64,000 nucleotides of DNA. Origin: Paroedura picta (Eukaryota; Chordata; Lepidosauria; Squamata; Gekkonidae). Positions 43,100 through 54,000 of this stretch are shown here, piece by piece. How positions within the stretch are numbered: position 1 is the first letter of the stretch; each line of letters opens with the position of its first letter. A program made the position numbers and the translations under genes. Where the stretch lies: positions 26,598,490 through 26,662,489 of the forward strand of contig NC_135375.1 of assembly GCF_049243985.1 (NCBI RefSeq), written 5' to 3'. The notes under the pieces are model-generated. The model was not told where the DNA came from, made no database searches, and was given only the letters and a program-made list of their open reading frames with translations.

Positions 43100-46000
43100 G
43101 AATGATGTATTAACAGTATAGGTACAGTGCTCTGAATTTCACTGTTCATTGAAATACTTGTGATTTGTTTATTATTCACCAAGGGAAATGCATACATAAA
43201 GCTCTTAACAGTAATTTAAATGCAGTTTTGCCATAATACTGCAATGTCACAAAGAAACAGTAATAGGAAGGAAGTATTGCATATATTTTTTCCTGCTCTG
43301 TAACGGAGTAGTCTCTAAATGAAAAACACAAAACAATTTGCACTGAGAAATGAATTTTTACAATACAGTTAAAAGGCAGAGGCAACATTACACTAATAGA
43401 TGAATACCTTCCATATATCAATTAACTGCATAACTGGGACATGATGATGGGTCCAGCAGTGTTATGAATATAAATGCATGTCATTCCTTTGACAATGAAA
43501 CCTAAGCAAGTAGAGAAACTAAAAGTTGTGAGTTAAAAGTTCTCAGGTTGTTGCAGAGACAGGTAATGTTTGTCTCTTGCCTTGAAAACCTGATGGGGTC
43601 AGCATAAGTGAGTCTGCCCACTGAAATATTGCCCTAAAGGGAAGAAGGGTAGAATTTAATGTGTTAAATGATATCAGGTGAGTGAATACATGGTTTTGAT
43701 TTGGAGAATTGGACTAGGGCAAGAGATCTGTCTTCAATGCATACTTGATCTTTAGCATGCTTAGGATGGATGCAAGGGAAGATAATGGAAGAATTATGCT
43801 ACGTACTGCGTCATCTAGCAAGTACTGTGAATGCATATTTCCATTAAGCTTGGTTTTCCTTAGGGGACTGATAGTCCTCTGTTCTTGGTTGGGAAAGAGA
43901 TGAACCTTCAGCAAAGATTGCTCCCGAGATTAACAAGCTTCCGTGGGCCAGCAACTAAAATCTGTTTTCAAGGTTTATGTAGGGGGGGTTTTCCCTGTTT
44001 TTATGGGGTGGGGGTGGAAATCTAACATACTCCGCTGAACTCATTGAAGAGAGAGTGGAATAGAAATAAGTTATGTTTATATATGAAATATTTTTCAAAA
44101 ATAACTATCTAAACCCATTATGTTGCATATAATCAGTTACTCAATAAGTAATGTCTATATTTTTAGGAGTGAGTGAATCTGATATTTCCCTCTATGTTAA
44201 TCATTTGTTGTAAAGCTCCAAATATAATTAATGGTTTAAATGCAAGGGAAACATTAATGAAATACATAATGCATTTTATTTTTTTTAAAAATGAAAGTGC
44301 AGTATGCACTGTAATGGACCATAATGTGTTCTTAAAATGGGTTAATAATTGCTTCTAACACCACACTGAAACATCCATTTTACAGATAGCGGTACATATT
44401 TGATACAATTGCTATTGATCTATAGAGTGCTTGGGTGCAATTACCTTCAAGATATTTCCCTGAAATAAGCAGTTGTGTTGTTTATCTCTTCAAAACGTAT
44501 TTCGTCACTTGTGATTTTTACAGGAATCTCTAAATGCTAAGATACAAGTCCTTGTCCTGTTTCTGGAAACAAAAGGAGGGCATGAACCAATGATTTCCTT
44601 ATCACTGGAAACAAAAAGGCACAGCTGAAAAACAACCATGAAGCAAAGGTTAAAATAAAACAACTGTTCTGGAGCAAGTGATTTTGATTATTTCACTGCT
44701 ACACATATTTACAGTCTATTGTGAAATTTCCTGGGCAAATCCTGCTGGAATGAACAACCTTGGCACAACAAAGCTTACACATTAGATGTTGTTGCTTAAT
44801 CGCACATGCTGTAATGGTTGCTGTATTGGGCCAGCAACCCACTTTCCTCTTCAAATGGCCCAAATTGTTAATGGCAGAACTAATGTGGATCAGTAAGAGG
44901 TATGCTGAAATAGCATATCAGCATACTTCTCTCCAGTCAACACCCATGTAATCAATCATATGCCAACATGGAGCCGCTTCACACAACCCTTGTGGCTGCT
45001 TCAAACTTGCTAGTCAAGTGGTGCATTACTCATCTGTAGTACTGAGTCATACTTTTCAGTGATTTACAAGCCTGCACCTGACAGTGGCTACATGTGACAA
45101 CTTTTTTGAAGCAAAATCGTGTGGGTAAAGTGCTGGTGGATCCACTGATTCTGCTGTCAGTGTGACAATGCTACATAACTATAAATGAAGCAATTACACA
45201 CTGAATCAGACCATTGGTACATAACTCACTTTAATCTGCTTCAGTGGCAAGTTGCATAGAGGTCTTTCCCTATTTTGACTACCTGAAATACGGAAATGTC
45301 AGGGTTAAAAAAAAAGCAAAGTATCTGCTCTTCACTGGAACTCTCTGGAAAGTTAGGAAAGGATCATGGTTTCCAAAAGCACAAGACTTGTATGATTATA
45401 TTGTATGACCCCGGACTCCCTGGAGTTTTGGACACTTGAGGCGAGCATTTGCCCAGAGGGCTGCCACGACTCACTGATTATCAGTGCAATTTGACTATAA
45501 GCTGCTTACTGCCAAAGACCAGGTTTCCTGTTTTTAACAATTCTCTTTTGTGCAATTGTTTCTTTTTGACCTCTGTTGTCATACAGATGGTGAGTATCTT
45601 GGCCCTGCTGTGGAATCTGTCAAAATGACATTAGCTCCCTAGAAAAGAATGCAGATTACAAAAATATGGGAGGCTACTGTACTTCCCGTCACAGTTCTTA
45701 AAGGCATTTTAGTGTTTGAGTCCCCCTATGTTGCCTTCAGGTGAATATTTACCATATTAAAAGGTGATAATTTTATGAGTAATTATTACGATCCATTACA
45801 AAAACTGGAATTAGAGTTGTTTGAATAACATCTAGGCAAATCTAAACCAGTGGCTTTTTTAAAATCAAGGTTTGACTATTTCTATTGAAAATCCTTTTCT
45901 TGAATGCTAGCTATGTGACAGCAGTTTTATCACCATCCAGCTGTGGTAATTCTGTTCATTCTTTGTATCCAAAAGCAGGCCCATATCCAGCATTCCTTAT

Positions 46001-46730
46001 TCTTTCATGGTGCTTCAGATATGTGACTGGGAAACAATCAGTTAATTTCTAGAGTCCAGTCACCAAGTAATGTCTGTGGGTAGTTAAGAGTTTGCAGTTT
46101 TGTTAATGTCAGATTAAAACTATTATTTACAGGGCTGGAAGCTTTCCTACACTTTTATAAAAAGGAATTCCTTAAGTTAACTTGTAACTTTTTAAAAGCT
46201 CCCTATCACGTTCTGTCAAGAGAGGTTTTCAGGGTTACTTCAGTCAGTCGAAACTCTTACTTTATAAGAGTTTGTTATTTGTAGTCTGTATTTCTCACAG
46301 AAATTGGAGTCAGATTACACACTAATCAACAAAATGGAACATTCAGTAAACAATGCAATAGAATTAGGATCATACAAGTCTGGAACCATCACAAACTCTA
46401 AAAGAAGACTGAAGCAGAGTGTAAGTGTTAACATGACAAATGAAACTGGAGAAATTACACAGTAGATAATAACAGGATACTGCATACAGGAATCTATAAT
46501 GCAGTTCCTTATCATTACCCAAGTAGTTTTGTAAACCATTTTGTACAGTGCAGCTCTAAGCCTGTGTGGGAAAGCATTTGAATGACTCAGTTTTGCATTT
46601 ATGGGAAGCCTGAGGAGTGGGAATCTTTCTGACCTCCATGGGGGGGTGGGGGCAATAATGGAGAAAGCATGTGAGTAAGCAGTTGTTGATTTTGCCCATT
46701 TGCTAGTGTAGCACCAGCAAGTTGCTCTGC
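43100..46730. other. Repeat-poor intergenic block
   Basis: For about 3.6 kb no CR1, L2, SINE or hAT sequence is recognisable and no long frame with splice sites is seen. This is in contrast to the rest of the window. It lies between DDX4 and the next CpG island. Confidence 0.45.
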
Positions 46731-46739
46731 TCTGATGAG

Positions 46740-47160
46740 TGAAGTTGTCGTGGTAAAGCATAAGGGGAGATGTGATCCCACAGACATGGGGGACCCAAGT
46801 AATGAAAGGCTTTATATATGATAATCAGTACCTTAAATTCAACACAGCAACTGATGGGCAGCCAATACGGAACTAATATGTGTGCTCTGATACATCACGG
46901 TAGCCTAATCTTAGCGTTACTGAGCCTTGGATCCAGGCAGCCAGATCAAGGAATTGGGCCAGCTTGAGGGATAGTTGGAAGAAAGCATTTGGTGCACCTG
47001 CATTTACTTGCTTCTCCAACAGTATAAACTCGAGTCAGCAAGGGTCAGCTGAACATCCAAAACCAGGAGCTTGAAGATCTCTGCCTTCCCAACCAGCATT
47101 ATCTCTGTCCTTTCAAGGTTTAGTTTCAGTTTGTCCAGTTAGCCAGTTAATAATTAAGAG
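46740..47160 (-). mobile_element. L2-type LINE ORF2 fragment, decayed
   Basis: The minus strand reads DKLKLNLERTEIMLVG and, after several stops, sequence like YLGPPCLWDH. This is the L2 reverse transcriptase region also seen at 22430. Confidence 0.6.
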
Positions 47161-47639
47161 TGATGTCTCAAGAAGCATCCGTTCACAAAATCGGGTGGTT
47201 AAAGCTGGACTAAAACAACTCAAAAGACTTGGGGTTAGTTTCCCTTAGTTCTCAGTTATCCATTTAACTCTTCAAAACTCCACTTGGGAACCTCTTCTGC
47301 AAAACCAGTGACTGTATTTCCCAGGAATTGTTACATAAAAATAGAAACCTAGGGACAGAGGAGCTCCACTGCTGAAATTCCAATGAATTTAAGCCTTTGG
47401 CCATTATTAGGAAAGTTGATAAGGAATGAAGTAATAACATCCTGTATAGAATAATCCTGACAGTCCTCCAGGGATACCTCAATGGACCTTACAACCCTAA
47501 GAGTATCTTGTAATTCTACAAATGAAAAATCTGTTATTTTACAGGTTAACATTTTGTTCCAGCCGAAAGCTTTGGTGGACTAGATCCCACTTCTTCAGGT
47601 CACTAAATAAATAGGCTATTTTGGAATAAAACGTCGGTT

Positions 47640-48700
47640 TTCAAAATGACACAAGGCTCCTCATTTGTAGAACGATGGGATCCCGGAGGGCAGGAGCCAC
47701 GTAAGCCTGTTAGCGCAAAAATAAAGGTTTCGGGAGTCTTGGGGCGCCTTGAAGATGACCCATTTATCGTGGCAGAAGCGCTCTCGGTTGAGAAGGACCC
47801 CTTCGTGTCTCTGGCGCTCAAGTTGGGCTTTCGGACAGCATCGGAGCGCCTCGACCCACCTGTTCGCGCTCCCGCTTGGGCCAGCAGGTGTCCCGGGACG
47901 GGGAGTGGGGCTTGGCCCCCACCTCATGGCCCGACCACCATCTTGGCGAGCGGCCGGCCTAAGGAGGGGCAGGGGAGAGCCCGGGAGGGGCGGGGTCGCG
48001 GGCAGGCGCCGCATTTCCGTCTGTGGGGAAGGAAAGAAGGAAGGAGCGGCAGGCAGGCGGCGAGGCGCGCTCGGGAGAAGACCAGCAGGCGCGGCGGGAC
48101 CATTTCTGGCGTCTCCCTCCACGGCCTCTCGCCTTCTGCGGAATTGACTCAGCGCAAAGGAGCGCCGGCCGAGCGCGTCACCCGAGAGCGGCTTCCTCGC
48201 GTTGCGCTCCGGCGCCCTCCAGCCCCGCCTTTGGCGAGCCCCCCCCCACCCCCCTCTCTGTCCCCGGCGATTCCCGCGCTCTCCCGCCCGCCCGCCGGCG
48301 TCTCCCCTGTGGCCCACGTGCCGCCAGGCTCCGCTGCCGGAATGACTCCGGGCGCTCGGCGACGGGGACCCTTCCCGGAATCCCGCGGCCGCAGAGGGCG
48401 CGCGGTCGACCCGCCGGCGGCGCCCTGAGAACGGCGTGGCCCTTCGAGGCTCCCCGGGAGGCGGCTCTCTCGTGGCCGGAGCGCGGCCGACCGAGGGCAG
48501 CGGGCTTCGACGGACGCGCTCGCAGGTGAGGCTCGTGCGGCTGCCCCGCCGACGGGGTTCTGGCTCTTGCCGTCCAGGCAGGACACGGGCCGAGCCTCCG
48601 GGGGTTGCCTCCGTCCGGCGCCGGAGGACGGTGGCAGAGTTGCTCGGAGCCTGGGACAGGCTGGCTCCGTCCTCCGCTTTCTAGGGGTCTCTTTGTGCAT
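47640..48700 (+). promoter_or_regulatory. IL31RA: CpG island, probable IL31RA promoter
   Basis: Dense CpG with GC boxes (GGGGCGGGG near 47987) and an E-box (CACGTG near 48316). No TATA box is placed well. It lies 2.3 kb upstream of the receptor start codon on the same strand with no other gene between. It might also drive an unrelated or antisense RNA. Confidence 0.55.
48420..48525 (+). other. IL31RA: Possible 5' UTR exon of IL31RA (start uncertain)
   Basis: CGCTCGCAG|GTGAGGC at 48525/48526 is a strong donor inside the CpG island. Joined to the acceptor at 50995 it would give a transcript reaching the ATG at 51027. Inferred from the two splice sites only. Confidence 0.4.
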
Positions 48701-48706
48701 GTAGGG

Positions 48707-48841
48707 CAGGGGTAGTCAACTTGTGGTCCTCCAGAGGTTCATGGACTACAATTCCCATGAGCCACTGCCAGCGTTTGCTGGCAGGGGCTCATGGAATTGT
48801 AGTCCATGAACCTCTGGAGGACCACAGGTTGACTACCCCTG
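48707..48841. mobile_element. Palindromic hAT MITE (family D)
   Basis: CAGGGGTAGTCAACTTGTGG and inverse CCACAGGTTGACTACCCCTG; flanks ATGTAGGG and ATGTATTC share only five bases. Confidence 0.8.
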
Positions 48842-49083
48842 ATGTATTCATTTACATATTTTACATACGGACGGCGTACCGGAGAAGGGATTTGCAGCCA
48901 CCTGTCAAAAGGCATGTGGGGCTAAATTTAGAATCAGAACTGGCCACCATGTTCCTTTTAAATTGTTTTCGTTCGCATTTAGTCCTGCGTGGATAGTATT
49001 TCTCTTTTTAAAAATCGCCCCAAAGTTCAATTAAAACATGCTGGGTGCTTGCGGGGAGAACCACTCATTTGACTCGCCTGACA

Positions 49084-49150
49084 ATGCTGGCAGGGGCTCA
49101 TGGGGATTGTAGTCCATGGACATCTGGAGGACCACAGGTTGACTACCCTT
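49084..49150. mobile_element. hAT MITE family D, right half only
   Basis: GCTGGCAGGGGCTCATGGGG, GTAGTCCATGGACATCTGG and ACCACAGGTTGACTACCCTT; the left arm is missing. Confidence 0.7.
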
Positions 49151-50474
49151 GAATTCTAGTCTTCTACTGTGCTGACACAGGAAGTAAAACTGTTGATACT
49201 AAGGTACCCAGTCGACAATTAAAACTTCCAGTCCTTAAGAATTCATCACCTCATAAGGGAGATTGTTCCAGTGCATGTGTGTGTGTACAGTTTACATTTA
49301 TTATGGTTTATTTACACCAGAAAAAAATACAAAGCATATCACTCAAGGACAACTATGCATATGTATATGTAAATGAATAAATAGCTTAATAGTTTAGAAA
49401 TGAAAATTTAAAAATGTCAAGAGCTATGCAAGAATGACTTTTGGCCAGTTAAATAGTTTTTACATAGACAAATGAAGTTTTCTCAGCCTAGTTTTTTATA
49501 ACACAACCCTGCCGGCTCCACAAACGATATACTGTCAGACAAAATTTAGCTAAAGATTTAGTAATTTCTGGAAATTGATCAGATGGTAGTTTATTAAGCA
49601 ACTGTTGTTGCTTGATACAATTTGTCCCGACCTTTGCTTTGAACTTAGCTTGGGCCTCAACATGAAGGGCAGCTCAGAAAACTATTCTCTATCCTCAACT
49701 TGGCCAGATTTACAGGGGCAAAATCTTTCAGGAAACGTTTTTTTTTGTACCTCCCAACCAATGTTGCAGAGATTAGTGCTGTGCACCTAGCCATGGTCAA
49801 AACTCTTCTGTGATTGTTACTTTCCAGGGTAAAAAAAAAAATACAAAACAGGGGAAAGAATATACATTTTACTGAAGGTGGGAGAAAGCCTGCTGTAGCC
49901 CAATTACTTTATGGTAACTTCCTAGGTCCCCCAACCACCTGCTTTACTCCACTCAAATGGGTTCAAGCAAAGTTCCTGAGAGCAGTTTTACAAGTTCCCA
50001 GATGTGTGTTGAATTTCCATGGTCCAACCAAAGAGTGGAATGCTGAAAGTTGAGGCAAGGGTTATGCTTTCTTCCCTCCATCTTTGGTTTAAGCTGATTT
50101 TCAGCCACAGTGGCCTATTACCCTTAATGTTAAAGAACAGCTTTCAATCTAGCTTGTTGGTGGTTAGATACAAGATTGAATGTCTTCGTTTTTCTTTACT
50201 AGCCTTACTTTCAATAGGTGTGAACTCAGCAAAATAAAATTCTAAAACAAAGAATTCAAGATGCTGAACAGCAAGTGAACCTCGCATACGTGTACTTATT
50301 ACAGTGTGCATCTTGAGGACAGAGAAGGCGGGGGCAGAGGCGGTATTGCAGGAGTGCTCAGGTGCCGTCGGGTTGTGGTACGAGATTCTGCCTTGCTTGA
50401 CCATCATGTGTGTGCTTGACTCTCCCCGGACTCAGCATCATCTGCACCCAGAAATATGCGAACGGGGGGAAAAA

Positions 50475-50745
50475 AGAAGAAGAGTTGGTTCTTATATGCT
50501 GCTTTTCTCTACCTGAAAGAGTCTCAAAGTGGCTTACAGTCGCCTTCCCTTTCCTCTCCCTACAACAAACACCCTGTAGGGTAGCTGAAGCTGAGAGAGC
50601 CCTGATATTCCTGCTCGGTCAGAGTAGCTTTATCAGTGCCGTGGTGAGCTCAAGGTCACCCAGCTGGTTGCATGTGGGGGAGTGCAGATTCAAACCCGGC
50701 TTGCCAGATTAGAAGTCTGCACTTCTAACCACTACACCAAGCTGG
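50475..50745 (-). mobile_element. tRNA-derived SINE
   Basis: GAAGAAGAGTTGGTTCTTAT, GTCTCAAAGTGGCTTACAGTCG, CAAGGTCACCCAGCTGGTTG and GTCTGCACTTCTAACCAC; full length. Confidence 0.85.
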
Positions 50746-50995
50746 AGAAGAGGTTTCTCTTAATACCTGTCAATAGTACCTAATGGAAAGGGACAGGCGG
50801 GTTTCCCAAACCAATCGCTATGATGAAGCAAAGGGCTTGGAGAACATTGACTCAACCCACGGCATGATAAATTCTGTGAGAACCAGACTCATGTTAATAA
50901 AGATGTACTTGACAAAGTAAAAAAAAAAACGTGAATTTTCAGTCTGCAGATACAAAAATACACATACTTTTAAAAGCTTCTTAAATGTGTTTCAG

Positions 50996-51081
50996 TGTTT
51001 GCTGCCGGCACACAATTCTAATCAAGATGCTGAACATTTTGGTTTGGACCTTAGCAGTGCTTTGCAGTTTCTGCTTAGCAG
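50996..51081 (+). CDS. IL31RA: IL31RA-like exon with start codon and signal peptide
   Basis: Acceptor TTAAATGTGTTTCAG ends at 50995; ATG at 51027; donor GTAAGT after 51081, leaving phase 1. The first 31 bases are 5' UTR. Residues 4-17 are hydrophobic (ILVWTLAVLCSFCL), a good signal peptide. Confidence 0.8.
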
Positions 51082-54000
51082 GTAAGTTATACCATACCTA
51101 TATCTACTAATATTAAGTTGTTATTCTAACCAACAGCGAATGAAGGGCCCCCGCTCCTCCCCTCTCCCCCCCCTTCCTCCCAGAACTCCGCCAGAGCGCT
51201 CTGGACCTGTTGTGGTATTGCACCGTTCCATCGTTATATTATTTTATTATATTGTTATACTGTTACATTATTCTGTTATATGGTTACAACCACTGTTATT
51301 AATTACTGTATGTTTTAACGAAGACTGTTTCATGTATCGTTGACTAGTTTTAATGTAAACCGCCCTGAGCCTTCGGGGAGGGCGGTATATAAATCTAAAT
51401 AAATAAATAAATAAATAAATAAGCAGAAAACAAATGTACTGAAATGAGTGGTATTTACTTCCAAGTATGGTTGCTGGGCTTAGACAGGAAGCAAATCTTT
51501 TGCTTATGTATCTGGAAAAGCAATCTATGATAGGGTTGCCAGATCTAGGTTGGGAAATACCTGGAGATGTGTGGGATGGAGCCTGAGAAGAGTGGGATTT
51601 GAAGAGGGGGTGGAGCTCAGCTTGGCATAATACATCAGAGTCCACCTTCAAAAGCAGCCATTTCCCCAGGTGAAAGTGCTGTTACTTGAGCCATTACAGG
51701 GCAATGTTCTACAACAGGGGTAGTCAACCTATGGTCCTCCAGATGTTCATGAACTACAATTCCCATGAGCCCCTGCCAGCAAACGCTGGCAGGGGCTCAT
51801 GGGAATTGTAGTTCATGAACATCTGGAGGACCACAGGTTGACTACCCCTGTTCTACAAGAACCATTGCTAACTCTGGAGATCTCTAACCGTCATCTGGAG
51901 GTTGGCTACCCTAATCCCTGTGAACTGTTTAAAGCTTTCTAATTTGTCTCAGATGAATCTCAAATCTCTATTGCCTCTATTGACCTTGGTAGACCAATGT
52001 AGCGACACAGTGCAAGGAAACTTCATGTGTTCATCTGTGTATCTTCAAGGAAGTAGGCAAAGCCATTCAGCTGAAGTCTAAATTAGTCCAAAGCATTTTC
52101 ATGGTAACATTTTGCAAGATGTAGTAACTTGGGGGCATATTGTGTAGTTACGTTTGTTCCAAATCAAAGACAGGATATTTAGCTGATAAGGGAAGGAGTG
52201 GAATCAGATACACATAAATGGAACAGATCTGTGCCCCAGGTGTGAATGAACTTGTGTATGTATGTTTGTTGTCACTCTAAATGTTTCTAATCTAAGTGAT
52301 TTTCTTTTCATAGATGGAGATGTGGGACATCGTATATTTCCGCCGTCCCCCATAATCGAAAGAGGTTCAACCCTGCAACTTTTTTGTAGTCTTGGCAGAA
52401 AACTCTATCCCTATAAAAATGCAAGTGATATTATCTGGACGCTGAATGGGGATAGTATTGCAAAAGAAAACTATATAATTATCAACGATACTGTCTCTGG
52501 AGTTATTATCCATAATTTCACTTATGGAGAGGCTCACGTGAAATGCTATGTTGATTTTCCAGTAGAAAAGCAACATTTGGCTCACACTGAAGCTAAATCA
52601 GGGTGTAAGTAAGCTTAAACATTTTGAATTAGAGATGAGAATTATAAGTGGTTTAAGATTATTTATGAATATTTAACAAAGGTATGTGTGATGGAGAAAG
52701 GGTGGCAGTAATGTTTATAGGCATAGAGATATTAAAGTTTAAACAGTTCCATACAATTAAGTGTACTTCATCTGAAACTGTTGGTGCATTTCTGTTAGAA
52801 GAAGAAGAGTTGGTTCTTATATGCCGCTTTTCCCTACCCGAAGGAGGCTCAAAGCGGCTTTGAGTGCAGAATTGAACGTGGCATGCCAGATTAGAAGTCC
52901 GCACTGGCTCTCAGTTATATTAAATACGAATTAATGCCTGATAGATCCACTCTGTTTCTTGTTCTTTTCATTATAGTTCCACCACAGAGACCTGAAAATA
53001 TTTCTTGCATTATATATAAAGGAAAAGGTATTACTTGCAGTTGGGCTCTTGAACGAGATACATACATTGAAACAGACTACACAATTATTATGAAAAGGTA
53101 AGTACTAACTTTGTTATACAAAACAACAAATCATTTATAGTATGTGAACTGAACTCAGTTGGTTACAGACTTAGCTGGCAGTCCCATAAATATAATGCTA
53201 TTTATTTATTTAATTTATATTTTTTATTTTATTTGTTCTATTTATATACCACTCTTTGTTGTGATGTCTCGGGGTGGTATACATAAAACCAGTAGGGAAT
53301 GGAAAAAGTACACAGAACACTGGAACAGTATGAGCAAGAAAGGATATGAATGGTTAACTATACATCACATGGATGATCATGAACAACTGAAGGGGTAGCA
53401 GCAATATTAAGGGACAATTTGTTGTCAGGATAGAATTATAGAGTTGGAAGGTACCTTCAGGGCCATCCAACCCCCTGCACAATGCTGGAACTCATAACTA
53501 CCTGCCCACCCACTGTGACCCCAATTTCATGCCTAGTGATTCCCCCCACCTAAAAAAAATCTCCAGAATCCAGCCTGGCCTGGAGGAAATTCGCCTATCA
53601 TCCCACAGGTTGCCTGATAGAGGGACAGGTTGTGAGAAGGTCCTTGGCCTCATCTGAAAGCCTGGTGGTAGAGCTCTGTCTTGCAGGCTTTATGGAACTG
53701 AGTTTGGGTGAGGATGCAAACAGCTACATTTTGTACCAATTGTAGCTTCCGAAGCAGGGATAAGGGGAGGCTCGTGTAGAGTGAGTTGCAGTAATCCAGT
53801 CTAGAGGTGACCGTTGCATGGATCACTGTGGTGAGGTGTTCCGGGACCAGTTAGGACACTAGTAGTTTAGCTTGGCAGAGGTGGGAAAATGCCAGCACCA
53901 GTACATATTATTTAAAATGTTGGAAAGTCCAGAATGGTACAGATCTTGATGTTGTAGTAGGATTGATAGGTCCCCTTGGGCCACTGGCAGGGGATGGGGA

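Noticed and set aside
47646-48428. A 260-codon plus-strand open frame in the CpG island
   Set aside because: Stop codons are rare in GC-rich sequence; the translation is Pro/Arg/Gly-rich with no domain, and overlapping frames on both strands are equally long.
52262-52612. Reading the D1 frame as a separate single-exon gene
   Set aside because: It lacks its own start context, is bounded by a good acceptor and donor, and its phase fits the signal-peptide and D2 exons.
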